DNA of 64,000 bases from Azorhizobium sp943371865 (GCF_943371865.1 NZ_CALRWL010000017.1:41157-105156); one strand, 5' to 3'. Positions 1 to 8,553 are shown, counted from the stretch's first letter. Notes: a model not told the origin generated them from the letters alone. Program-made: numbers and translations.

Positions 1-339
1 CGCGATCAGGATCTCGGGCCGGTTCGCCGACGCCCAGTCCGCCAGCACCCGCACCGTGGCGCTGAGGGAATGGCCGAGCGCGGTCAGTTCATAATCCACC
101 CGTGGCGGCACGGTGGGAAAGACGGTGCGCGTCACCAGCCCGTCCCGCTCCAGCCCGCGCAAAGTGAGGGTGAGCATGCGCTGCGACACCGTCCCCACCT
201 CCCGCTTCAACTGGTTGAAACGCCTGGGTCCGGCGCCCAGAAGCATGACCACCAGCATGCTCCATTTGTCCCCGACACGGGCCAGGATCTCGGTCGCGGG
301 CTGGCACGACTCGGTTGTATGGATGTGCCTGGGTTCCAA
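1..339 (-). CDS. HxlR-family transcriptional regulator (partial, C-terminus beyond window)
   Basis: Winged-helix regulator divergent from azoR. The visible part has the HxlR core: DKWSMLVVMLL, then RRFNQLKREVGTVSQRMLT and LRGLERDGLVTRTVFPTVPPRVDYELT. I chose a TTG start at 339 because AGGAGG lies seven bases upstream; an in-frame ATG at 378 with a weaker GAGG is the alternative. A single cysteine (residue 12 from the TTG) sits just before the first helix, where the redox cysteine of Bacillus YodB lies. Together with the azoreductase neighbour this suggests a quinone/electrophile-responsive repressor (inference). The gene runs off the left edge of the window. Confidence 0.87.
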   Translation of the reverse strand, partial: MEPRHIHTTESCQPATEILARVGDKWSMLVVMLLGAGPRRFNQLKREVGTVSQRMLTLTLRGLERDGLVTRTVFPTVPPRVDYELTALGHSLSATVRVLADWASANRPEILIA

Positions 340-387
340 AATTGTGCCTCCTTGCGAGCGCTGGAGACGGTACTCCATATAGCCTCG

Positions 388-402
388 GTACCAAATAGGT
401 AC
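388..402. promoter_or_regulatory. Inverted-repeat operator between hxlR and azoR
   Basis: GTACC-AAATA-GGTAC is a perfect 5-bp inverted repeat with a 5-bp spacer, centred in the short gap between the divergent hxlR and azoR starts. Its form and position suit an HxlR-family dimer controlling both genes. It resembles the TAC-(AT-rich)-GTA boxes known for YodB-type repressors. Binding is inferred. Confidence 0.6.
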
Positions 403-421
403 TGATCAAAGGCCCTCTCCC

Positions 422-1030
422 ATGAACCTCCTGCACATCGATTCCAGCATTCTCGGGGACCATTCCGTGAGCCGGAAGGTGTCGTCCGCCGTGGTCGAAA
501 AGCTGCGCCACCAGCATCCTCACCTGGAGGTGATCTATCGCGATGTGGCTGCCGATCCGGTCCCGGCGGTCAGCGGTCTGACGCTGTCGGCAGCCTTTGT
601 CCCGGCGGACCAGCACAGCCCGGCGCTTCAGCAGGACCTGGCGCAAGGCACGGCCATCGTTGATGAATTCCTCGCCGCGGACATCGTTGTGATCGGCGCG
701 CCGATGTATAATTTCACCATCCCGGTGCAACTGAAGGCCTGGGTCGACCGCATCGCGGTCGCCGGCAAGACCTTTCGCTACAGCGCCGCCGGCGTCGAGG
801 GCTTGGCCGGCAACAAGCGAGTCATCCTAGCCTCTGCCCAAGGCGGGCACTACGATGCGGATGGTCCGCTGGCGGCCCTGGAGCATCAGGAATCCTATCT
901 GCGCAGCGTTCTGGGCTTTCTGGGCATTTCCCACATCGACGTCGTTCGCGCTGCCGGCGTGAACCTCGGGCCGGAGCAGAAGCAGCAAGGCGTGGACGCC
1001 GCCCTGGCGCAGGTGGCGGCGCTGGCCTGA
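422..1030 (+). CDS. azoR: FMN-dependent NADH:quinone oxidoreductase / azoreductase
   Basis: 202 residues, the usual AzoR length. It has the flavodoxin-like N-terminus (MNLLHIDSSILGDHSVSRKV), the FMN-contacting GAPMYNFTIPVQLKAWVDRI segment and a SAQGGHY motif. AzoR enzymes are cytosolic homodimers that reduce quinones by two electrons and cleave azo bonds using NADH. The gene is divergent from an HxlR regulator with an inverted repeat between them, so induction by electrophiles or quinones is likely. The ATG at 422 follows a short purine-rich stretch. Confidence 0.93.
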   Translation: MNLLHIDSSILGDHSVSRKVSSAVVEKLRHQHPHLEVIYRDVAADPVPAVSGLTLSAAFVPADQHSPALQQDLAQGTAIVDEFLAADIVVIGAPMYNFTIPVQLKAWVDRIAVAGKTFRYSAAGVEGLAGNKRVILASAQGGHYDADGPLAALEHQESYLRSVLGFLGISHIDVVRAAGVNLGPEQKQQGVDAALAQVAALA

Positions 1031-1037
1031 ACGATGC

Positions 1038-1067
1038 GCCCATCGCCGGGTCGTGTCGGCGATGGGC
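1038..1067 (+). terminator. Hairpin after azoR, no U-tract
   Basis: GCCCATCGCCG (1038-1048) pairs perfectly with CGGCGATGGGC (1057-1067) across an 8-base loop, just after the azoR stop. No T-run follows, so it may be a weak terminator or an mRNA-stabilising structure between azoR and the monooxygenase gene. Confidence 0.45.
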
Positions 1068-1105
1068 TTCAAAACGGGGGCACACGGCCCCGAGAAGGCA
1101 CTTCC

Positions 1106-2173
1106 ATGGAACTTGGTCTCTATACCTTCGCCGAAAACACCCCGGACCCGGCCACCGGCCGTCTGCTCAGCCCGGCCCGGCGGCTGGCCAATCTCATGGA
1201 AGAGATCGCCCTGGCCGACGCGGTGGGGCTGGATGTGTTCGGGGTCGGCGAGCATCACCGCCCGGACTATGTGGTTTCGTCCCCTGCGGTGGTCCTGGCG
1301 GCCGCCGCCGCGCGCACCACGCGCATCCGCCTGACCAGCGCGGTGAGCGTGCTCAGCTCCGATGATCCGGTGCGGGTGTTCCAGCAGTTCGCGACCCTGG
1401 ACCTGCTGTCCGGCGGGCGCGCGGAAATCATGGCGGGGCGCGGGTCATTCATCGAATCCTTCCCGCTGTTCGGCTACGACCTGGATGATTACGACACCCT
1501 GTTCACCGAGAAGCTGGAGCTGCTGCTGAAGCTGCGGGACAGCGAGCATGTCACCTGGAGCGGCACCTTGCGGCCGGCCCTGACCGGGCAGGGGGTCTAT
1601 CCGCGACCGATCCAGCAGCCGCTGCCGCTGTGGATCGCGGTCGGCGGCACGCCGCAATCGGTGGCCCGCGCCGGCCATCTGGGCCTGCCGCTGGCCATCG
1701 CCATCATCGGCGGCGAGCCGGAGCGCTTTGCCCCGCTGGTGAAGCTCTATCGCGAGGCGGCGCGCCGGGCCGGACGGGCGCCGGAGACGCTGGCCGTGGG
1801 CATCAATTCCCACGGCTATGTGGCCGAGACCACGGAACAGGCCAAGGCCGAATTCTTCCCGCCCTATGCGGATGTGATGACCAAGCTCGGCCGCGAGCGG
1901 GGCTGGCCGCCGTCGTCGCGCGGGCAGTTCGAGGCCCAGTGCGGGCCGCGCGGGGCGCTGCTGGTGGGCAGCCCGGAGCAGGTGGCGGAGAAGATCGTGT
2001 TCGAGCATGGCCTGTTCGGCCATCAGCGCTTCCTGATGCAGATGAGCGTCGGCACGCTGCCCCATGCCAAGCTGATGAAATCCATCGAGCTGTTCGGCAC
2101 CAAAGTGGCGCCGCTGGTGCGGGCGGCCCTGCCTGCGCCGGCCCAAGCGCCGCTCCCCGCCACGGCTGAATGA
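1106..2173 (+). CDS. LLM-class flavin-dependent oxidoreductase (luciferase-like monooxygenase)
   Basis: 355 residues starting MELGLYTFAENTPDP. The ATG at 1106 follows GAGAAGG; the longer open frame upstream runs through the azoR hairpin and was rejected. Bacterial-luciferase TIM-barrel signatures are present: VGEHHRPDYVVSSPAVVL, RTTRIRLTSAVSVLSSDDPV, LDLLSGGRAEIMAGRGSF and PLWIAVGGTPQSV. The family uses reduced flavin to oxidise varied small molecules; the substrate cannot be read here. It lies 75 bp after azoR on the same strand, so AzoR or another flavin reductase could supply flavin (inference). Confidence 0.88.
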   Translation: MELGLYTFAENTPDPATGRLLSPARRLANLMEEIALADAVGLDVFGVGEHHRPDYVVSSPAVVLAAAAARTTRIRLTSAVSVLSSDDPVRVFQQFATLDLLSGGRAEIMAGRGSFIESFPLFGYDLDDYDTLFTEKLELLLKLRDSEHVTWSGTLRPALTGQGVYPRPIQQPLPLWIAVGGTPQSVARAGHLGLPLAIAIIGGEPERFAPLVKLYREAARRAGRAPETLAVGINSHGYVAETTEQAKAEFFPPYADVMTKLGRERGWPPSSRGQFEAQCGPRGALLVGSPEQVAEKIVFEHGLFGHQRFLMQMSVGTLPHAKLMKSIELFGTKVAPLVRAALPAPAQAPLPATAE

Positions 2174-2218
2174 GAGCGGTGGCTTGACGGCGCGCACCTC
2201 TGCCCCGACAAGGCGCCG

Positions 2219-3124
2219 ATGCGCGCGCTGAAGGACTATACCCTGGCAGAATGGCTGGCGATCGCCCCGGCGATCCACCGGTTGCGCCGGGGCCGCAACG
2301 TGATGGTGGATCGCCTCTATCGCGGCCGCCCGGCGCCGGGACAGGGCGAACTGGTGGCCCGGCTGCAGGGCCTGGACGCCCCGGCGCTGGCCTTCACCAT
2401 CGCCTTCAACCTGCCGCCGGCCATCGCCCTGCTGGCGGACGGCATGGCCCGCTTCCTGCCGGATACGCCCCTGGTGGTATGCGACAATTCCAGCCGGCCG
2501 GAGGCCCGCGCCGCCATCGCCGCGCTGTGCGCCGAGCGGGGGCTGGCCTATTGCGCCCTGCCGCCGCCGCCGCTCAAGGGCGGGGGCAACGGCTCCCGCT
2601 CCCATGCGGTGGCGCTGAACTGGGTGCTGCACAATCTGATCCGCCCCGCCGCACCCAAGGTGTTCGCGCTGCTGGACCATGACCTGGTGCCCTTGGCGCC
2701 GGTGGAACTGACGGCCCTGGTGGCAGATCAGCCGGCCTATGGCATGGTGCGCCATGGCACGCGGTTCGGCGGCTGGTTCCTGTGGCCGGGCTACAGCGTG
2801 TTCGACTTTGCCGCTCTGGGCCCGTTGCCGCTGGATTTCGGCACCGATACGCCCCTCACCCTGGATACCGGCGGGCAGAATTGGCAGGTGCTCTATCGCG
2901 ACCTCCATCTGCCGGACCTGGCGCAGGCGGCGACCCGCACCGCCTGGATCCCCGATCCGGACACCGGCACGCCGGAGCCCTATCTGCTGGCGGATGGCTG
3001 GCTGCATGTGGGCGGCGCCGGCCATCGCGGCGGCGGCGCGGCGGCGCTGGCGACCGTGCAGCGCGCGTTCATGGCCGATCCCAATGGCTTGCTGGACCGC
3101 CTGCTGGAAACCGCCACCGCCTGA
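2219..3124 (+). CDS. Glycosyltransferase-like protein of unknown function
   Basis: 301 residues, no predicted signal peptide. Not assigned to a named family. A GT-A-like pattern is visible: a hydrophobic strand ending VVCDNSSRPEA, a SHAVALNWVL helix and LLDHDLVPLAP, a DxD-type motif. LDTGGQNWQVL follows near the C-terminus. These features suggest a nucleotide-sugar-dependent transferase, possibly of the family-2 kind, but no acceptor can be proposed. It is 45 bp downstream of the monooxygenase gene and ends just before the convergent rplS terminator. Confidence 0.7.
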   Translation: MRALKDYTLAEWLAIAPAIHRLRRGRNVMVDRLYRGRPAPGQGELVARLQGLDAPALAFTIAFNLPPAIALLADGMARFLPDTPLVVCDNSSRPEARAAIAALCAERGLAYCALPPPPLKGGGNGSRSHAVALNWVLHNLIRPAAPKVFALLDHDLVPLAPVELTALVADQPAYGMVRHGTRFGGWFLWPGYSVFDFAALGPLPLDFGTDTPLTLDTGGQNWQVLYRDLHLPDLAQAATRTAWIPDPDTGTPEPYLLADGWLHVGGAGHRGGGAAALATVQRAFMADPNGLLDRLLETATA

Positions 3125-3155
3125 AGGCCGCGGACATCCCTGAAAGCCAGGGCAT

Positions 3156-3182
3156 AAAAAAACCGCCGGGCGAACCCGGCGG
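3156..3182 (-). terminator. Rho-independent terminator of the rpsP-rplS region
   Basis: On the minus strand, CCGCCGGG-TTCG-CCCGGCGG is followed directly by seven T residues. It lies about 50 bases after the rplS stop and ends the ribosomal block. It also separates that block from the convergent plus-strand gene ending at 3124. Confidence 0.9.
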
Positions 3183-3232
3183 CGTTGAACTGCTCGAAGA
3201 AAAATGGGGGCGCCGGCGTGCGGCGCCCGGCC

Positions 3233-3643
3233 TCACTCCGCCGCGGGAGCGGAGGTGGCGGGGCCCTTGACCTTCTTGGCGCGGTCGTCGGTGCGCTCGG
3301 CGATACGGGCGGACTTGCCGCGACGGTCACGCAGATAATACAGCTTGGCGCGACGGACCTTGCCGCGACGCACCAGCTTCACCGAATCGATCAGCGGCGA
3401 ATAGACCGGGAACACGCGCTCCACGCCTTCGCCGTAGGAAATCTTGCGGACCGTGAAGCTCTCGTTGATGCCGCCGCCGTTGCGGGCGATCACGACGCCT
3501 TCGTACGCCTGAACGCGGGTGCGGTCGCCTTCGACCACCTTCACGTTGACGATCACGGTATCACCCGGCTGGAAGTCGGGGATGGTCTTGTTTTCATGGA
3601 GGCGAGCAGCCTGCTCGGCCTCAAGGGTCTGGATAATGTTCAT
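3233..3643 (-). CDS. rplS: 50S ribosomal protein L19
   Basis: 136 residues. The L19 core is plain: MNIIQTLEAEQAARL, FQPGDTVIVNVKVVEGDRTR, QAYEGVVIARNGGGINESFT, GVERVFPVYSPLIDSVKLV and RRGKVRRAKLYYLRDRRGKS. L19 sits at the 30S-50S interface. It is about 20 residues longer than the E. coli protein because of an Ala/Lys-rich tail, common in alphaproteobacteria. Last gene of the minus-strand block, followed by a strong terminator. The 170-bp gap to trmD could hold a separate promoter or processing site. Confidence 0.98.
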   Translation of the reverse strand: MNIIQTLEAEQAARLHENKTIPDFQPGDTVIVNVKVVEGDRTRVQAYEGVVIARNGGGINESFTVRKISYGEGVERVFPVYSPLIDSVKLVRRGKVRRAKLYYLRDRRGKSARIAERTDDRAKKVKGPATSAPAAE

Positions 3644-3813
3644 GTCACCAACCTCTAGCAGTCACCCGTGCCAAGCCGTCTCCGGCCGTGCCCCGGCGCC
3701 ACATCGTGTCGTTATAAGTTAAGGGACGCCGGTCCATAGCCGAGAATGGCCGGGCTGTCATGCCTTTTTGTTCATCGCCGCGTCATGGGGCGGTGATCTG
3801 ATCGGCAATTCGC

Positions 3814-4539
3814 CTACCGCCGCTTCTCCGGCTGTGCGGGCGTTTGGGCCAGCAGATCCGGCCGGCGCTCGCGGGTCACCGCTTCCGATTGCGCCCGGCG
3901 CCAGGCGGCGATGCGGGCGTGATCGCCGGAGGTGAGCACCTCGGGAATGCCGGCGCCCTCGAACAGTTGCGGGCGGGTGTATTGGGGATATTCCAGCAGC
4001 GCCTGGGAGAAGCTCTCGTCGGTGCCGCTCTCGATCTTGCCCATGACGCCGGGAATGAGTCGCACGCACGCGTCCAGTGTCAGCAGGGCCGCGGCCTCGC
4101 CCCCCGACAGCACCACATCGCCGACGCAGACCTCTTCCAGATCCCGGCCGGCAACGATGCGCTCGTCTACCCCCTCGAAGCGGCCGCACAGGATGATCGC
4201 GCCCGGCCCGGCGGCCAGATCGCGCACGCGGGCCTGGGTCAGCGGGCGACCGCGCGGGGTCATCAGCAAACGGGGGCGGGAATCGCCTTCGGGGGCAGCG
4301 GCATCGATGGCGCGGGCCAGCACGTCCGCCCGCATCACCATGCCGGGGCCGCCGCCGGCGGGGGTGTCATCCACCGAGCGGTGCTTGTCGGTGGCGAAGT
4401 CGCGGATCTGCAGCGCCTCCAGCGCCCACAGGCCGTTGGCCAGCGCTCGCCCGGCCAGGGCATAGCCCAGCGGCCCGGGAAACATCTCGGGATAGAGCGT
4501 GAGCACGGTGGCGCGGAAAGCGGGGGCGCTGGTCGTCAT
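3814..4539 (-). CDS. trmD: tRNA (guanine37-N1)-methyltransferase
   Basis: 241 residues. Makes m1G37 next to the anticodon using S-adenosylmethionine, preventing +1 frameshifting. SPOUT-fold signatures: ATVLTLYPEMFPGPLGYAL, RSVDDTPAGGGPGMVMRADV, IILCGRFEGVDERI and the trefoil-knot region VCVGDVVLSGGEAAAL. I chose the ATG at 4539, which matches the family N-terminus. A GTG at 4608 overlapping the rimM stop (GTGA) would add 23 unconserved residues but would allow translational coupling. Confidence 0.95.
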   Translation of the reverse strand: MTTSAPAFRATVLTLYPEMFPGPLGYALAGRALANGLWALEALQIRDFATDKHRSVDDTPAGGGPGMVMRADVLARAIDAAAPEGDSRPRLLMTPRGRPLTQARVRDLAAGPGAIILCGRFEGVDERIVAGRDLEEVCVGDVVLSGGEAAALLTLDACVRLIPGVMGKIESGTDESFSQALLEYPQYTRPQLFEGAGIPEVLTSGDHARIAAWRRAQSEAVTRERRPDLLAQTPAQPEKRR

Positions 4540-4604
4540 GGCGGTGTGATGGGGGAGGCGGTCCGGCGCGTCAATCGCGGGCGGTTGATGAGCGCCGGGT
4601 GCCG

Positions 4605-5150
4605 TCACGCCTCGTTGGCCGCGTCGGCTTCTTCCGGCGGCGGGGGCTCGTCCGGGGCGGCGTCGGGCACCACCACCAGGCGGCCGCCGGGCACGTCCAC
4701 CACCGGGACCGCCGCTTTACTGAAGGGCAGCAGCAGCGATTTGCCACCATCGAGGGGGGCATATTCCAGCACATCGCCGGCGCCGAAATCATGCATGGCC
4801 AGCACGTTGCCGAGATGGGCGCCGGTGGCGTCCTCCACCCGCAGGCCGATCAGGTCCACATGATAAAAGGTCTCGTCGTCCTCGGCGGGCGGCAGCGCGT
4901 CGCGGGGCACGAACAGATCGGTATTGGTGAAGCCCTCGGCGGCGGTGCGGTCGGGAATGCCCTCGAACCGGGCCACGTAGTGGTCCTTGGCGGGGCGCAA
5001 AGAGAGCACCTTGAAGGTCCGCTTGCCGGCTTCGTCGGTGAGAGTGTAGCGCTTGAGATCGTTGGGATCTTCGCCGAACGGGAACAGGCGCACCTCGCCC
5101 TTCACGCCATGCGGCGCACCGATGCGGGCGATGAGAATGCGCTCAGTCAT
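4605..5150 (-). CDS. rimM: Ribosome maturation factor RimM
   Basis: 181 residues. RimM binds S19 in the 30S head and helps 16S processing. Both parts are visible: the N-terminal barrel (ILIARIGAPHGVKGEVRLFPF, HYVARFEGIPDRTAAEGF) and the C-terminal PRC barrel (FYHVDLIGLRVEDATGAHLG, DVLEYAPLDGGKSLLLPFS). The tail is acidic and proline-rich. The ATG at 5150 was chosen because MTERILIARIG matches the family; an in-frame ATG at 5177 after GGGGCGG is possible. Between rpsP and trmD in the usual order. Confidence 0.95.
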   Translation of the reverse strand: MTERILIARIGAPHGVKGEVRLFPFGEDPNDLKRYTLTDEAGKRTFKVLSLRPAKDHYVARFEGIPDRTAAEGFTNTDLFVPRDALPPAEDDETFYHVDLIGLRVEDATGAHLGNVLAMHDFGAGDVLEYAPLDGGKSLLLPFSKAAVPVVDVPGGRLVVVPDAAPDEPPPPEEADAANEA

Positions 5151-5248
5151 GGTAGGCAGGCTTCCGGTCTTGGACATCACCGCCCCGTCGCAAAGGATGG
5201 CCGGCTGGAACATGCAGCGGGGCGCAGGTGCGCCCCGCTGCATCGGGA

Positions 5249-5629
5249 TCACTCGGCCGCGGGGGCGTCTTCAGCGGGGGCGGCAGCGGCAGCGGCGGCC
5301 TTGGCGGCGCGCTCGGTGGCGCGCTCCTGGGCCTTCTTGCCGGGCTCGCCCTTCTTCAGGTTGCTCGGGGTCTCGCGCTTGATCAGGCCGAGGGCGTCCA
5401 GGAAGCGGGCCACGCGGTCGGTGGGCTGGGCGCCCTTTTCGAGCCACGCCTTGGCCTTCTCCTGGTCGAGCACGACGCGGTCGGCGGCGTCCTTGGCCAG
5501 CAGCGGGTTGAAGGTGCCGATCTTCTCGATGAAGCGGCCGTCGCGGGGCGAACGGGCGTCGGCAATGACGATGCGGTAGTAGGGACGCTTCTTGGCGCCA
5601 CCACGGGCGAGACGGATCTTCAGGGACAT
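5249..5629 (-). CDS. rpsP: 30S ribosomal protein S16
   Basis: 126 residues. The S16 core MSLKIRLARGGAKKRPYYRI-VIADARSPRDGRFIEKIGTFNPL is followed by a Lys/Ala-rich tail (AKAAAAAAAPAEDAPAAE) that makes it longer than the E. coli protein. S16 is needed for 30S assembly. A good AAAGGAAGA ribosome-binding site precedes the ATG. It follows ffh by 97 bp, with a strong hairpin in the gap. Confidence 0.98.
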   Translation of the reverse strand: MSLKIRLARGGAKKRPYYRIVIADARSPRDGRFIEKIGTFNPLLAKDAADRVVLDQEKAKAWLEKGAQPTDRVARFLDALGLIKRETPSNLKKGEPGKKAQERATERAAKAAAAAAAPAEDAPAAE

Positions 5630-5687
5630 GGGATTCTTCCTTTCGGTATTTCTGTAAGCGGTGTGTCTTCAGGTTTAATCGGCCGAT

Positions 5688-5719
5688 CCCCGCGCCCGGC
5701 GCTGCCGGGAGCCGCGGGG
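5688..5719 (-). terminator. Intercistronic hairpin between ffh and rpsP
   Basis: CCCCGCG (5688-5694) pairs with CGCGGGG (5713-5719), and inside it CCCGGC (5695-5700) pairs with GCCGGG (5704-5709) across a 3-base loop: 13 base pairs with one 3-base bulge. It starts 7 bases after the ffh stop. No U-tract follows, so partial termination or protection of the ffh 3' end is more likely than full termination. Confidence 0.5.
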
Positions 5720-5726
5720 CGCGGCG

Positions 5727-7250
5727 TCATTTCTTCTTCGGGCCTCCCAGGCCCGGCAGGCCGGAAAGGCCCTTGGGCAGGCCACCGAGGCCGGGCATGC
5801 CGCCCGGAAACTTCGCCGGCAGGCCGCCGCCACCGAGGCCGCCCATGCCGCCGGGCATCTTCTCGGCCATCTGCTGCAGCGCATCGGGGGAGGGCGCGCC
5901 GCCCATTCCCATTATGCCCGCAAGACCCGCCAGCGGGCCGCGCTTGCCGGCGGCGCCGCCCATGGCCTTCATCATGTCGGCCATCTGGCGGTGCATCTTG
6001 ATGAGGCGGTTGATCTCTTCCACCTTGGTGCCCGAGCCGGCGGCGATGCGGCGCTTGCGCGAGGCATCCAGCACCTTCGGGTTGCGCCGCTCGTGCCGGG
6101 TCATGGAATTGATGATCGCGGTCTGGCGCTTGAACACCTTCTCGTCGAGATTGGCGGAGGCGATCTGGTTCTTCACCTTGGCCACGCCCGGCAGCATGCC
6201 CATGAGGCCGGACATGCCGCCCATCTTCTGCATCTGGGCCAGTTGGTCGCGCAGATCCTCCAGATCGAATGCGCCCTTGCGCATCTTCTCGGCGGTGGCG
6301 CGGGCCTTCTCCATGTCGATGGTTTCGGCGGCGCGCTCCACCAGCGCCACCACGTCGCCCATGCCGAGGATGCGGCCGGCAACCCGCTGGGGATCGAAAT
6401 CCTCCAGCGCATCCATCTTTTCGCCGGTGCCCAAGAGCTTGATGGGCTTGCCGGTGACCGCGCGCATGGAGAGCGCGGCGCCGCCGCGGCCATCGCCATC
6501 GGCGCGGGTGAGCACGATGCCGGTGAGGGCGACGCGGGCGTCGAAGGCCTTGGCGGTGTTGACCGCGTCCTGGCCGGTGAGGCTGTCGGCCACCAGCAGC
6601 ACTTCGTGCGGATTGGTGACGGCGCGCACTTCGGCGACTTCCGCCATCAGCGCTTCGTCCAGCGTCACGCGGCCGGCGGTGTCCAGCAACACCACGTCAT
6701 AATTGCCGAATCGCGCCGCATCCATGGCGCGGCGGGCGATCTGCACCGCGGACTGGCCGGGCACGATGGGAAGGGTGGTGACCTCTACCTGGGTGCCGAG
6801 CGTCGCCAACTGCTCCATGGCCGCCGGGCGGCGGGTATCGAGCGAGGCCATCAGCACGCGGCGCTTGCCGCGCTCGGTGAGGCGCTTGGCGATCTTGGCG
6901 GTGGTGGTGGTCTTGCCCGAGCCCTGGAGGCCGACCATCAGGATGGCGACGGGGGCGGGGGCATTGAGATCGATGGGTTCAGCGTCGGAGCCCAGCGTGG
7001 CGACCAACTCGTCATGGACGATCTTCACGACCATCTGGCCGGGGGTCACCGACTTGATGACCTCCACGCCCACGGCGCGCTCGCGCACCTTGTCGATGAA
7101 GGCGCGCACCACATCGAGCGCCACGTCCGCCTCGATCAGCGCCCGGCGCACTTCGCGCATGGCTTCGCCCACGTCGGCCTCGGTGAGAGCGCCGCGCCGC
7201 TTCAGCTTGTCGAGTATGCCGCCAAGGCGGTCGGAAAGGCTGTCGAACAT
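5727..7250 (-). CDS. ffh: Signal recognition particle protein Ffh
   Basis: 507 residues. GTPase that binds signal peptides and 4.5S RNA and targets ribosomes to FtsY and SecYEG. The NG domain carries GLQGSGKTTTTAKIAKRL (G1), DTRRPAAMEQL, VLLDTAGR (G3) and TRADGDGRGGAALS. The M domain holds MGDVVALVERA, SMTRHERRNPKVLDASRKRR and a Gly/Met-rich tail ending GGPKKK. The ATG at 7250 gives the conserved MFDSLSDRLGGIL; the longer frame upstream has no conserved sequence. First gene of the ffh-rpsP-rimM-trmD-rplS order. Confidence 0.98.
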   Translation of the reverse strand: MFDSLSDRLGGILDKLKRRGALTEADVGEAMREVRRALIEADVALDVVRAFIDKVRERAVGVEVIKSVTPGQMVVKIVHDELVATLGSDAEPIDLNAPAPVAILMVGLQGSGKTTTTAKIAKRLTERGKRRVLMASLDTRRPAAMEQLATLGTQVEVTTLPIVPGQSAVQIARRAMDAARFGNYDVVLLDTAGRVTLDEALMAEVAEVRAVTNPHEVLLVADSLTGQDAVNTAKAFDARVALTGIVLTRADGDGRGGAALSMRAVTGKPIKLLGTGEKMDALEDFDPQRVAGRILGMGDVVALVERAAETIDMEKARATAEKMRKGAFDLEDLRDQLAQMQKMGGMSGLMGMLPGVAKVKNQIASANLDEKVFKRQTAIINSMTRHERRNPKVLDASRKRRIAAGSGTKVEEINRLIKMHRQMADMMKAMGGAAGKRGPLAGLAGIMGMGGAPSPDALQQMAEKMPGGMGGLGGGGLPAKFPGGMPGLGGLPKGLSGLPGLGGPKKK

Positions 7251-7611
7251 GGGTCCGTCCTGGTCCCCTCGGCCGAAGCCGAGGTTGGGTTTCGCAAGTC
7301 CCGCGCTGGGCGACCACCGGGCATCGCGCCGATGACGGCGCAACGCGGAACGCGCCCGAGGGCGCAACGCGCTGTCGGGCGGGGACCTCCGGGCTCCTGG
7401 CCCGGTCGGCGGATCGGCAGTGCCGTCCTCTTGAAGCGCGGGTCTTTAGCACTCCTGGTGCCGCAAGACAATGGCGCGGCGCATATGGGGGCCGCTGGAA
7501 GGCTTGCGCCAGGCTGGCGCGGACGCTGCGGCCCGCATTGCCCGCACGGCAAGGCCTCGCTTAGGGTAATAGCTGCATGTGCTGGTGCCACCCGCCGTTT
7601 CGAGAGGCCCG
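7251..7611. other. Gene-free spacer between divergent ffh and metallo-hydrolase genes
   Basis: 361 bp without a convincing gene. Open frames here are GC-driven and have no recognisable domain. The ffh promoter must lie here or nearby. A weak candidate for ffh is on the minus strand at about 7453-7476 (TTGTCT then CTAAAG, 16 bp apart), which would leave a leader of about 200 nt. No tRNA, riboswitch or strong hairpin was found. Confidence 0.4.
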
Positions 7612-8532
7612 ATGCCCTCCCTCCTGACCCGCCGCTCCTTCCTCTCCGCCGCCGCGGCGCTGCCGCTGGCGTCGGCTTTGCCTTCGGTGGCCCATTCGGT
7701 GCCCCTCAACGCGCCGTTCGCGGTAGGCGGGTTTACCGTCATGCCGCTGCTCGACGGCCCGTTCGGCCTCACGGCGGCGCTGATGCCCCAGGCCGATTCG
7801 GTGGAAGGCGAGAAACTGGTGGAGCGGGTCGGATTGCCCGCAAAGGGGCCGTGGCCGCAGCCGGTCAATACCTTCGTGGTGCAGCGCGGCGAGCGCATCT
7901 TCATGATCGATGCGGGCGGGGGCACCGTGCTCGGCCCGGACCTGGGCAAGATGCCGGAGCGGCTGGCGGCGGTGGGGGTCGATCCCGCCAAGGTGGAGGC
8001 CGTGCTGATGACCCATCTGCACGCCGACCATGCGGGCGGGCTGATGACGCCCGAAGGCAAGGCCTTCTTCCCCAATGCGGAAATCATTGTGCAGCAGGCG
8101 GAAGTGGCGTTCTGGACCGACGACGGTGCGCGCTCCCGCGCCCCCGCCGGCACGGACGCCATGTTCGCCATCGCCCGCGCGGCGCTGGCGGCCTATCCCG
8201 GCAAGGTGCGCACCGTGGCCGGCGCCATCACGGCGGCGCCGGGCCTGACCTTTGTGCCGCTGCCCGGCCACACCCCCGGCCATGCGGGCCTGATGCTGGC
8301 GGACGGCAATGAGCAGTTCCTGTTCTTCGCCGATGTCATCCATTCGGCCCTGCTGCAATTCCCGCACCCGGCCTGGACCGTGCTGTTCGACGTGGACCAG
8401 GCCCAGGCGGCGGCCACCCGCCGGGGCATCCTCGACCGGCTGGCGGCAGATAAGATTCCCGTGACCGGGGCCCATATTCCCGATCGCGGCCGCATTGAGG
8501 TGCGCAACATGGGTTATGCCTTGGTGGCGTAA
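7612..8532 (+). CDS. Tat-exported metallo-beta-lactamase-fold hydrolase
   Basis: 306 residues. The N-terminus LTRRSFLSAAAALPLASALP is a twin-arginine signal peptide, so the protein is probably folded and metallated in the cytoplasm and then exported. The MBL zinc motif HLHADHAGG is clear, with further ligand regions GHTPGHAGL, FADVIHS and a C-terminal HIP. Substrate unknown: exported quorum-quenching lactonases and related hydrolases share this layout. The ATG at 7612 was chosen because it follows GAGAGG and begins the signal peptide. Confidence 0.88.
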   Translation: MPSLLTRRSFLSAAAALPLASALPSVAHSVPLNAPFAVGGFTVMPLLDGPFGLTAALMPQADSVEGEKLVERVGLPAKGPWPQPVNTFVVQRGERIFMIDAGGGTVLGPDLGKMPERLAAVGVDPAKVEAVLMTHLHADHAGGLMTPEGKAFFPNAEIIVQQAEVAFWTDDGARSRAPAGTDAMFAIARAALAAYPGKVRTVAGAITAAPGLTFVPLPGHTPGHAGLMLADGNEQFLFFADVIHSALLQFPHPAWTVLFDVDQAQAAATRRGILDRLAADKIPVTGAHIPDRGRIEVRNMGYALVA

Positions 8533-8553
8533 GGCCACCCGAGGAACCCACGC

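Noticed and set aside
1445..3025. 526-codon minus-strand open frame
   Set aside because: Antisense to the monooxygenase and the glycosyltransferase-like gene; low-complexity shadow composition.
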